From NCBI GenBank assembly GCA_001940755.1, contig MEHH01000210.1, positions 1-5,247 of the forward strand: 5,247 nucleotides of DNA, in the 5' to 3' direction. The notes beneath the pieces are model-generated. The model did not search any database. It was given only the letters and a program-made list of their open reading frames with translations, and had not been told where the DNA came from. Shown in pieces: positions 1 through 5,247 of the stretch; positions within the stretch are counted from its first letter, which is position 1, and each line of letters opens with the position of its first letter. The stretch comes from Candidatus Heimdallarchaeota archaeon AB_125. Lineage in GTDB: Archaea; Asgardarchaeota; Heimdallarchaeia; Heimdallarchaeales; Heimdallarchaeaceae. A program made the position numbers and the translations under genes.

Positions 1-450
1 TTTACTCAGAAGCTATATCATGATTATGAAGTAACAATAATTATCTGGGATCTTGCAGGTCAACCTCGATTCTCTGCAGTTCGTGAAGGATTTTACAAAG
101 GAACAAGAGGAGCTTTATTAGTTTTTGATTTAACACGTCCAGATTCCTATGAACATCTAGCAGATTGGGTAAAAGAAATACTGAAGAACAATCAAAATAG
201 GAAAGTTCCAATGGTATTAATTGGAAATAAAAATGATCTACGAGGTCATATTTACAACACTATTCCTGCAGAATATGGAGAAAAATATGCTAAAGCTCTC
301 TCAAATTGGAGTGGTTACAATATACCCTATATTGAGACTTCTGCAAAGTTTGGAGATAATGTTGCTGAAGCTTTTCAGACTCTGGTTAAAGAAATCATCA
401 AAAGCACTCAAACAGAAGCCATTCAACACTATTTACGTGGAGAACTTTGA
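1..450 (+). CDS. Ras/Rab-like small GTPase, C-terminal 149 residues (5' end outside window)
   Basis: The reading frame is open from the first base and ends at TGA 448-450. The visible 149 residues are the G3-to-C-terminus part of a Ras-superfamily GTPase. G3 is WDLAGQ (Asp17, Gly20, Gln21), G4 is NKND (76-79) and G5 is ETSAK (Ser114-Lys116). Adding 40 to visible positions 17, 21, 76, 77 and 79 gives Ras Asp57, Gln61, Asn116, Lys117 and Asp119, so about 40 residues holding the P-loop and switch I are missing upstream. The catalytic glutamine is kept, so a GTP/GDP switch is expected. Relative to Ras there are about nine extra residues between G4 and G5. The C-terminus (YLRGEL) has no CaaX box, and the fragment contains no cysteine at all, so prenyl anchoring is excluded. 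Such GTPases are abundant in Asgard archaea; the cellular role and partners are unknown. An ATG at 211 in the same frame lies inside the domain and is not the true start. Confidence 0.93.
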   Translation, partial: FTQKLYHDYEVTIIIWDLAGQPRFSAVREGFYKGTRGALLVFDLTRPDSYEHLADWVKEILKNNQNRKVPMVLIGNKNDLRGHIYNTIPAEYGEKYAKALSNWSGYNIPYIETSAKFGDNVAEAFQTLVKEIIKSTQTEAIQHYLRGEL

Positions 451-452
451 TT

Positions 453-2804
453 TTATTCTTCCCAAAAGCTTTCAATCATCTTTGATAATTGGTTTTTGTT
501 ATTTATCAGTCTTACATCTTGCCATGATTCTGGAAAGAGTTTAGTATATGTGCTGGTTGAATATCTATCCCCAATAAGTAAGACAACTCCTTGATCCTTT
601 TCAGTTCTTATAACTCTTCCAGCTGCTTGCATTACTTTGTTCATCCCTGGAAATGTATAAGCATACAGAAATCCCTTCCCTTTTACAGTATCAAAATGAT
701 CTTTTATCAGATCTTGTTCTAGACTTATTTTAGGTAATCCTACGCCTACAACCACTGCGCCAGATAGTTTTTCTCCTATTAAATCAATCCCTTCTCCAAA
801 AATCCCTCCCATAACTGCAAACCCTATCAGTGTTTTAGTCCCGAATTTTGAGAATTTGTCTAAGAATCCTTCTCTTTCCTCTTCTGTCATTCCTTGAGTT
901 TGAACAATCAATTCAGAATCATTTCTTATTGATTCGAATGCTTCTAGTACATTCTCAAGATATTCATAGGATGGAAAGTAAATCAGATAATTGCCAATCT
1001 TAGGTAATGTAACTTTCAGTATAAGATCTGCTATTTCTTTGTAAGATTGCTCTCTGTCTACATATCTGGTGGAGATATGATCTGCTAATAACAAAGCTAA
1101 ATTTTCTCTTGGGAAAGGAGAAGGTAATTGCATCTTTGTACTTTCATCTCCTCCACCTAGAAGATAAGCAAAATAATCAATTGGTGATAGAGTAGCTGAA
1201 TAAAAAATTGCCGTTTTTCCTCTATTTATGGCCTTTTTTAATAATTTTGAAGGATCCATACAGAATAATTTGACTATTACATTATTCCTATATTTTCTAT
1301 AATATGTAACATAGTGATCATCATAGTCTTCAGCAGTACGTAAGAAATTTCTTACATCAAAGAAAAGTTCTAACAATTCATCTCTATACTCAGTAGGGAT
1401 GTTTAATTCCAACCAGTCAGAAGCGATACTAGAGAATTTTCTTAGAAGTTTGAATAATTCTTCTTCAGGAAGTTCTTTCTGTGCAATGTATCTAAATTCA
1501 CTAGTCTCACACTTTTTCCTAATTTTAATGAAATACTGGTTAATTTTGTTAAGAATCTTAGAAAGTTCTGGAATTTCTTCTTTTACTTTTCTTCTTAAAC
1601 TTAATACTGGTTTCTTCAGCAATCCAGCTGAAAACATCTTTCTAGCTCTATCGACCAAATTATGAGCTTCATCAATAAGAAAGGTATATTCACCATTTTC
1701 TTCTGCAAAGAATCTCTTCAAAAATACTCTAGGGTCAAAAGCATAATTGTAGTCACAAACTACGCAATCAGACCATAGTGTTAAATCCAATGAAAACTCA
1801 AAAGGACAAACTCGATGCTTCTTTGCGTACTTCTCAATAATCTCTCTTGTGAAAGCATCCTCTTGAAATATGTCCTTTATTGCTCCATTAATCCTGTTAA
1901 AGTGGCCTCTGGCATATTCACAATAGTTAGGATCACACATATCTTTTTCTTTGAAACATATTTTCGCTTTAGCTGTTATTGTTGTTGATTTTAATTTCAG
2001 TCCAGCACTTCGCAGAATTTCTAATGTTTCTTCAGCAATGAATCTTGTAGTTGTTTTAGCAGTAAGATAGAAGATTTTAGAGTCAAAATTCCTTTCAAGT
2101 AATTTTATTGAAGGATAAAGAGCACCTATAGTCTTTCCAATACCTGTTGGAGCTTGACAGAAAAACGTCTTCTCCTTTGAAAGAACTTCCTCAACAATTT
2201 TAACCATTTTTTCTTGACCTTTTCTGTAAGTGGGAAAGGGAAAATTCAATCCATCTATACTTTGGCTTCGAATTTTTAGCCAATCCGATAAAATTACTGC
2301 CCATTCAAGATACTGATCTATAATGACCAAACAAAATTCTTCTAGTTCATTGAAACTCATTTGTTCTACGAAGTATTTAACTTGTTTAGTATCAATTTGA
2401 TAATAAGTTAATTGAACATTTACGACATCTAAATTATGTTTTTTAGCATATAGAAACGCATAGAATTTCGCTTGTGCCCAATAGTTTTCATTTGATTTAT
2501 CAGATAAGGTTGCTAAATTTTGGGAAGTGCTTTTAATCTCTTCAATGAATGTTTTTCCTTCCTTTTCAAAGACACCGTCAATACGTCCTCGAAGACTAAG
2601 AATAGCCTCTTCTCTAACTATTTCATCTGTTATGCTTACTTCTTTCTGATATCCTTTTCCTCGTGAGTTTTGAATTTTTTGATGAGCTTTAGTTCCTTCG
2701 ACTAATCTGGACTGACTGAAAAAACCTAAGGAAATATCCCCTTTCCTTAATACATATTCTACAAGATTCCTAATAGACATCTGGATAATGGTCTTACTCT
2801 GCAT
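453..2804 (-). CDS. PD-(D/E)XK nuclease fused to XPD/DinG-type iron-sulfur DNA helicase
   Basis: This 783-residue protein is a probable ATP-dependent DNA helicase-nuclease. Residues 1 to about 180 carry the RecB/Cas4-type active site: His41 in GTKAHQ, Asp76 in RIDG, Glu89-x-Lys91 and QxxxY (Gln111, Tyr115). A superfamily 2 helicase of the Rad3/XPD/DinG type (COG1199) follows: Walker A APTGIGKT (218-225), likely Fe-S ligands Cys283, Cys290, Cys295 and Cys333 (the last in CPFE), DEAH box 378-381, an Arch-like helical insert about 385-510, SAT (536-538), GEGID (670-674) and motif VI QAAGRVIR (726-733). Every catalytic residue I looked for is present. In family knowledge, XPD and DinG unwind DNA 5' to 3' and the Fe-S domain is needed for this; the nuclease would cut the separated strand. 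ATG at 2802-2804 is chosen because homologues, as I recall them, begin just before the ISxRxLVEFVLR-like segment, here at residues 10-19; Met9 is an alternative. A weak Shine-Dalgarno-like GTGAG precedes the start. Repair or defence are possible roles; the neighbours do not decide. Confidence 0.93.
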   Translation of the reverse strand: MQSKTIIQMSIRNLVEYVLRKGDISLGFFSQSRLVEGTKAHQKIQNSRGKGYQKEVSITDEIVREEAILSLRGRIDGVFEKEGKTFIEEIKSTSQNLATLSDKSNENYWAQAKFYAFLYAKKHNLDVVNVQLTYYQIDTKQVKYFVEQMSFNELEEFCLVIIDQYLEWAVILSDWLKIRSQSIDGLNFPFPTYRKGQEKMVKIVEEVLSKEKTFFCQAPTGIGKTIGALYPSIKLLERNFDSKIFYLTAKTTTRFIAEETLEILRSAGLKLKSTTITAKAKICFKEKDMCDPNYCEYARGHFNRINGAIKDIFQEDAFTREIIEKYAKKHRVCPFEFSLDLTLWSDCVVCDYNYAFDPRVFLKRFFAEENGEYTFLIDEAHNLVDRARKMFSAGLLKKPVLSLRRKVKEEIPELSKILNKINQYFIKIRKKCETSEFRYIAQKELPEEELFKLLRKFSSIASDWLELNIPTEYRDELLELFFDVRNFLRTAEDYDDHYVTYYRKYRNNVIVKLFCMDPSKLLKKAINRGKTAIFYSATLSPIDYFAYLLGGGDESTKMQLPSPFPRENLALLLADHISTRYVDREQSYKEIADLILKVTLPKIGNYLIYFPSYEYLENVLEAFESIRNDSELIVQTQGMTEEEREGFLDKFSKFGTKTLIGFAVMGGIFGEGIDLIGEKLSGAVVVGVGLPKISLEQDLIKDHFDTVKGKGFLYAYTFPGMNKVMQAAGRVIRTEKDQGVVLLIGDRYSTSTYTKLFPESWQDVRLINNKNQLSKMIESFWEE

Positions 2805-2874
2805 AGAAAGCTCTCACTAGTATTCTAACACACAACTGTTCAATTATGAAGTTATTGTAAATATCTGTTTTCGG

Positions 2875-2883
2875 TATAAAAAT
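2875..2883. promoter_or_regulatory. TATA-like element TATAAAAAT, usable in either direction
   Basis: On the minus strand this reads ATTTTTATA, close to the archaeal TATA consensus. Initiation about 25 bases on would fall near 2850 and give the nuclease-helicase mRNA a leader of roughly 48 bases, enough for the weak GTGAG ahead of its start. A second minus-strand candidate, ATATTTAC, lies at 2864-2857. Read on the plus strand, the same box would start transcription near 2905, inside the inverted repeat, and leave a leader of about 43 bases. Assigned by eye only. Confidence 0.35.
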
Positions 2884-2885
2884 AA

Positions 2886-2906
2886 GATTCTTTGAGCTAA
2901 AGAATC
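2886..2906. promoter_or_regulatory. Inverted repeat GATTCTTT-N5-AAAGAATC, candidate operator
   Basis: The two 8-base arms (2886-2893 and 2899-2906) are perfect reverse complements around a 5-base centre, GAGCT, giving a 21-base dyad. That size suits a dimeric winged-helix regulator. It lies between the two TATA-like elements at 2875 and 2921, where a bound protein could affect either divergent promoter. It has no T-run after it, and its place upstream of both genes argues against a terminator. Function is inferred from symmetry and position only. Confidence 0.45.
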
Positions 2907-2910
2907 AACA

Positions 2911-2930
2911 GAAAGAAACGGTTAAAAATT
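2911..2930 (+). promoter_or_regulatory. Probable BRE plus TATA-like element for the SRPBCC gene
   Basis: A purine-rich stretch, GAAAGAAACG (2911-2920), resembles a TFB recognition element. It is followed by GTTAAAAATT (2921-2930), a TATA-like element centred about 23 bases before the ATG at 2948 and about 32 bases before the in-frame ATG at 2957. This spacing predicts a transcript starting at or next to the start codon, that is, a leaderless mRNA, which fits the absence of a Shine-Dalgarno sequence. Confidence 0.45.
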
Positions 2931-2947
2931 CTAAATTATTTGTTTAC

Positions 2948-3409
2948 ATGATTATAATGACAGATATTTTTGATACTGAAATTATTCACACAACTATAAT
3001 TAAATCTTCTATTGAGAAAGTATTCGATGCTCTAACAACAGCTGAAGGATTAGATAGCTGGTTTACAAGAGGTGCTAAAGTGGATAGAAAAGTTGGAGGA
3101 GAAATTCACTTCAGATGGGGAATAGATAGAAGTAATATAACCGGAGGGATTATAGAAGATGGTGGTCCTATTTTAGAAGTTGATATCCCTAATAGCTTCA
3201 AATTTCAATGGTATCCTGATAATCCTTCTTATGCAACAAATGTTCATCTTAAATTTGAAGAAGATGTTCAAGGGACTAAAGTTACTGTAAAAGAGTATGG
3301 TTTCAAAAATACTCCAGAAGGGAGAAAAGCACTATTAGGATGTGCTACAGGCTGGGGTGAGGCTTTAACTTTGGTCAAATTCTTCTTAGAACATAATGTT
3401 GCTTCTTAA
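2948..3409 (+). CDS. SRPBCC / AHSA1-like domain protein
   Basis: This 153-residue protein spans a single START/Bet v1-like (SRPBCC) domain of the AHSA1 type, at the usual length. The N-terminal strand and helix read TTIIKSSIEKVFDALT (15-30), followed by the family hallmarks SWFT (37-40), GGEIHF (50-55), a long run of beta strands, and the C-terminal helix GWGEALTLVKFFLEH (135-149) that closes the hydrophobic pocket. There is no signal peptide or membrane segment, so it is cytoplasmic. Proteins of this family bind small hydrophobic ligands or, in a few eukaryotic members, stimulate Hsp90; the ligand here cannot be read from sequence. Two starts are possible, ATG 2948 and ATG 2957 (Met4). The TATA-like element at 2921 is compatible with either, and the domain begins after both. 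It is divergent from the nuclease-helicase and 57 bases upstream of the radical SAM gene on the same strand. Confidence 0.88.
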   Translation: MIIMTDIFDTEIIHTTIIKSSIEKVFDALTTAEGLDSWFTRGAKVDRKVGGEIHFRWGIDRSNITGGIIEDGGPILEVDIPNSFKFQWYPDNPSYATNVHLKFEEDVQGTKVTVKEYGFKNTPEGRKALLGCATGWGEALTLVKFFLEHNVAS

Positions 3410-3411
3410 GA

Positions 3412-3431
3412 CCTTTCTCGTTACTTTTTTT
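3412..3431 (+). terminator. Pyrimidine-rich tract ending in T7, possible archaeal terminator
   Basis: Just after the SRPBCC stop codon the plus strand becomes pyrimidine-rich and ends in seven T (3425-3431). Archaeal RNA polymerase often terminates at U-tracts without a hairpin. A separate promoter-like element follows at once, so the SRPBCC and radical SAM genes may be separate transcripts. The tract is short, and read-through is quite possible. Confidence 0.35.
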
Positions 3432-3434
3432 CGC

Positions 3435-3444
3435 AATATTATTA
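3435..3444 (+). promoter_or_regulatory. TATA-like element for the radical SAM gene
   Basis: AATATTATTA is centred about 27 bases ahead of the ATG at 3467, the right distance for a leaderless transcript beginning at that codon. No Shine-Dalgarno sequence lies between them. This supports 3467 over the downstream in-frame ATG at 3500. No convincing purine-rich BRE precedes the element, so the call is tentative. Confidence 0.35.
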
Positions 3445-3466
3445 ATCTCTATCTCACATTCTTATA

Positions 3467-4765
3467 ATGAAACCTAAACGATTACTTATTGGTCATGCTA
3501 TGATAATTGAAGAATATGAAGCTAAATCTTTAGTTCGAACTACCAGAACTTCATTATTTTCTTGGGCTGAAGTATATCTTAATCCATACCAAGGCTGTGA
3601 ACATGATTGTGTCTACTGTGATGGAAAAGCTGAAGGCTATTACATGCATGACGATTTTGGCCAGAGAATAAGAGTAAAGAAAAACGCTCCAGAGTTATTA
3701 GAAAACTACTTCAAGAAACAAGGTTTTTTCCCAATTAATCGTGAAAAAACATCTACTTTAACAGATTATTTTCCAAATTTGAAGAAATCAGCTGATTCAA
3801 TTGGAAAAGGTAAATTTGTTCTATTTATTGGAGGCGGGGTCTGTGATGTTTATCAGCCAGCTGAAAAAGAAATCAAAATGACAAGAAAACTTCTTCAGAT
3901 AGCATATGACTATAAGATTCCAGTTTACTTCTTAACCAAAAATAATCTGATTTTACGTGATATAGATCTTTTAAAGAAAATCAATGAAGATAGTTATGCT
4001 TGCGCCTGTTTTACAATCACACTAGCTGATGAAAAAACACAAAAAATCTTCGAACCTAATGCAAGTTCTTCACTTGAAAGATTTGAAGCAGTTGAGAAGC
4101 TAAGAGAAGAAGGTATCCATTCAGGAATTTACTTCTATCCAACACTTCCATTTATTGGTGATACAGTAGAAAATGTGACTTCAATCTACAAAACAGCGAA
4201 AGAAGTAGGTGCAGAATTCATCTATTGTTGGGGACTAACTCTGAAACCTGGAAGGAATAAGAACCAATTTATGACTACAATACAGAAACACTTCCCAGAT
4301 TATTATCCAAAATACAAGGAACTCTACGGGAATGAAGATAAATATGGTAATTTGGATTCAAAGAAGTTTGAAGAAATGGGTTTAGTTTGGCCTGAAATTA
4401 GAGGTTATAAGCTAGGATATGAAATGGGTTTAGATTACTCCTCTACTAGATATGTTCCAGAAGGAAGAATAGAGAACAACCTTAAAATTGCTGAGCTTCT
4501 GCATCGTTTAGCTTATCTAAAGAGTTTTTTTATTAAGAGCTCTAAGTACGAGATAAGACAACTGAATAACTCAGCAAAAATACTAAATGAACTTAGTCGA
4601 GGTTTTTCCACTTTAAACCTAACAGAGAGGAATAAACTAGATATTGATAAAGTTGTACTACCTTATCTAGAAGAATTTATTTCAGTTGGTAAAAGTAAAA
4701 CTTTAGAAGAAATTAAAAAACAAGCATATGATTCTGTCTGTGCATATCTGAAATCTAAAGAGTAA
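3467..4765 (+). CDS. SplB-like (spore photoproduct lyase superfamily) radical SAM protein
   Basis: This 432-residue protein belongs to the radical SAM enzymes of the SplB/COG1533 type. The segment NPYQGCEHDCVYCDG holds the CxxxCxxC ligands Cys44, Cys48 and Cys51 for the 4Fe-4S cluster that cleaves S-adenosylmethionine. Further family motifs are GGGVCDVYQPAEKE (122-135), PVYFLTKNNLILRDIDLL (152-169), the TITLADEKTQKIFEPNA region (183-199) with its following helix, and GIYFYPTLPFIGDT (220-233). The core ends near 260-330. About 100 charged, helix-like residues follow, making the protein longer than I expect for the basic family. True spore photoproduct lyase repairs a thymine dimer, but most relatives in non-sporulating organisms have no assigned substrate, and this one should not be called a lyase. 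ATG 3467 is favoured by the TATA-like element; ATG 3500 (Met12), just before the conserved EYEAKSLV, would also give a full domain. It converges with the winged-helix gene, 24 bases apart. Confidence 0.9.
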   Translation: MKPKRLLIGHAMIIEEYEAKSLVRTTRTSLFSWAEVYLNPYQGCEHDCVYCDGKAEGYYMHDDFGQRIRVKKNAPELLENYFKKQGFFPINREKTSTLTDYFPNLKKSADSIGKGKFVLFIGGGVCDVYQPAEKEIKMTRKLLQIAYDYKIPVYFLTKNNLILRDIDLLKKINEDSYACACFTITLADEKTQKIFEPNASSSLERFEAVEKLREEGIHSGIYFYPTLPFIGDTVENVTSIYKTAKEVGAEFIYCWGLTLKPGRNKNQFMTTIQKHFPDYYPKYKELYGNEDKYGNLDSKKFEEMGLVWPEIRGYKLGYEMGLDYSSTRYVPEGRIENNLKIAELLHRLAYLKSFFIKSSKYEIRQLNNSAKILNELSRGFSTLNLTERNKLDIDKVVLPYLEEFISVGKSKTLEEIKKQAYDSVCAYLKSKE

Positions 4766-4789
4766 TAGATTGAAAGTAGTAGTTCTGTT

Positions 4790-5247
4790 TTAAGAGATTT
4801 TCAAACATTCTTTCAAATACTTCTCAAATTCTGATTTCCTGAGAAGTAATCTGATGGATGAATAAATATTAAGAACATTTTGTAATTCATGTACAGGTAC
4901 CTCTCCAACAACTTCTGCAAGTTCATCAGGATGTTCTTTAAAGAGATCAGTCATACAATTATCATTACTTGATTCTAATTTCACTATAAATTCCTCCAAA
5001 CAATCAAGTGAGGGTTTATGCTTTAAGTCAATTCCTAAAATCTCTCTTAATAGTTTAGCTCGTTTCTTTACATTTTCAGGTGAAATGTATTCTTCTGTGG
5101 AACCACTTAGGTAGAAGAATTTAGCAGTTCTTGCAAATAATCTTTGAGTAGTAGGTGGTTTTTCTTCTCCTGATTTGTAAATTTTCCTTACACCTGCCTC
5201 AACAACTAAATCAGCTGCAGTAAGAGCTTTGAGATGCCGATATATTG
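4790..5247 (-). CDS. Probable ArsR-like winged-helix regulator, C-terminal 151 residues (N-terminus outside window)
   Basis: The minus-strand frame is open from the right edge to TAA at 4790-4792, giving 151 visible residues. The first of these, IYRHLKALTAADLV, reads as the recognition helix of a winged helix-turn-helix, followed by a wing-like VEAGVRKIYKSG (residues 15-26). The rest, about 120 residues, is mostly charged and helix-like with no motif I recognise; it may form a dimerisation or sensing domain. A TTG at 4997-4999 could be misread as the start of a 69-residue gene, but the frame continues upstream without a stop and carries the DNA-binding half, so the true start lies beyond 5247. 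There is no membrane segment, and it probably acts as a cytoplasmic DNA-binding protein. The exact family is uncertain because helices 1 and 2 are missing. It is convergent with the radical SAM gene, so its targets cannot be read from position. Confidence 0.8.
   Translation of the reverse strand, partial: IYRHLKALTAADLVVEAGVRKIYKSGEEKPPTTQRLFARTAKFFYLSGSTEEYISPENVKKRAKLLREILGIDLKHKPSLDCLEEFIVKLESSNDNCMTDLFKEHPDELAEVVGEVPVHELQNVLNIYSSIRLLLRKSEFEKYLKECLKIS
4818..4848. repeat. Inverted repeat TACTTCTCA-N13-TGAGAAGTA inside the winged-helix gene
   Basis: Nine-base perfect arms (4818-4826 and 4840-4848) flank a 13-base loop near the 3' end of the winged-helix coding region. In RNA from either strand this could fold into a 9-bp stem. 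For the radical SAM transcript it would sit about 53 bases past the stop codon; for the winged-helix mRNA, shortly before its stop. No U-run follows on the plus strand. By a rough estimate about one such repeat is expected by chance in an AT-rich window of this size. Confidence 0.3.

Larger units (their letters stand above)
2805..2947. promoter_or_regulatory. Divergent intergenic promoter region
   Basis: These 143 bases separate the start codons of two divergent genes, so they must hold the promoters for the nuclease-helicase (minus) and the SRPBCC protein (plus), unless either is read from further upstream. No open frame of note lies here. The region is strongly AT-rich, contains several TATA-like stretches, and includes one perfect inverted repeat described separately. 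No Shine-Dalgarno sequence precedes the plus-strand start at 2948. Confidence 0.75.

Noticed and set aside
221..544. Open frame of 107 codons on the plus strand
   Set aside because: It overlaps the GTPase in another frame and runs on into the helicase 3' end. The GTPase frame carries the conserved motifs, and this one has no recognisable composition or domain.
1399..1665. Open frame of 88 codons on the plus strand
   Set aside because: It lies wholly antisense to the helicase Arch-like region, has no recognisable domain, and is explained as a shadow of the real gene.
453..2804. CRISPR association through the Cas4-like domain or DinG
   Set aside because: Type IV CRISPR systems use a DinG-like helicase and Cas4 is a RecB-like nuclease, but no repeat array or other cas gene is visible here, and the nuclease lacks the Cas4-type cysteine cluster of its own.
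2886..2906. The intergenic inverted repeat as a terminator
   Set aside because: It lies upstream of both divergent genes, has no following T-tract, and is AT-rich with a short stem, so an operator reading fits better.
3467..4765. Naming the radical SAM gene splB / spore photoproduct lyase
   Set aside because: Family membership is clear, but most COG1533 proteins are not proven lyases, and sporulation is not expected in an archaeon. The specific function would be over-called.
4790..4999. Separate 69-residue gene starting at TTG 4997
   Set aside because: The same frame is open to the window edge and encodes a winged-helix segment upstream, so this is the tail of a longer gene.

Overview
The window is AT-rich (about one third G+C by eye), densely coded and intron-free. 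It carries five protein genes, two of them cut by the window edges. I infer an archaeon, most likely of the Asgard group. The first gene is a Ras/Rab-type small GTPase with textbook eukaryote-like G motifs. Two well-placed starts lack a Shine-Dalgarno sequence and instead have an AT-rich TATA-like element about 25 bases upstream, as in leaderless archaeal transcripts. No rRNA or other taxonomic marker is present, so this placement is an inference.

Layout: (1) 1-450, plus: the 3' part of a small GTPase gene, starting just before the G3 motif. (2) 453-2804, minus: a 783-residue fusion of a RecB/Cas4-like PD-(D/E)XK nuclease to an XPD/DinG-type iron-sulfur superfamily 2 helicase, with all expected motifs intact. 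It ends tail to tail with the GTPase, two bases apart. (3) 2805-2947: a divergent promoter region with TATA-like elements and a perfect 8-bp inverted repeat that looks like a regulator site. (4) 2948-3409, plus: an SRPBCC/AHSA1-type small-ligand-binding fold protein. (5) 3467-4765, plus: a radical SAM protein of the spore-photoproduct-lyase-like (SplB, COG1533) superfamily with a C-terminal helical extension. (6) 4790-5247, minus: the C-terminal 151 residues of a probable ArsR-like winged-helix regulator, open at the right edge and convergent with the radical SAM gene.

The two most substantial proteins, the nuclease-helicase and the SplB-like radical SAM enzyme, both suggest nucleic-acid processing or repair, but nothing shows that they act in one pathway. 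The genes do not form a single operon: orientation flips three times, and only genes 4 and 5 could be co-transcribed, although the gap between them has its own T-tract and TATA-like element. I found no CRISPR array, tRNA, rRNA, transposase or other mobile element. The most interesting items are the nuclease-helicase fusion, a cysteine in the radical SAM protein that may match the catalytic cysteine of spore photoproduct lyase, and the inverted repeat in the divergent promoter region.
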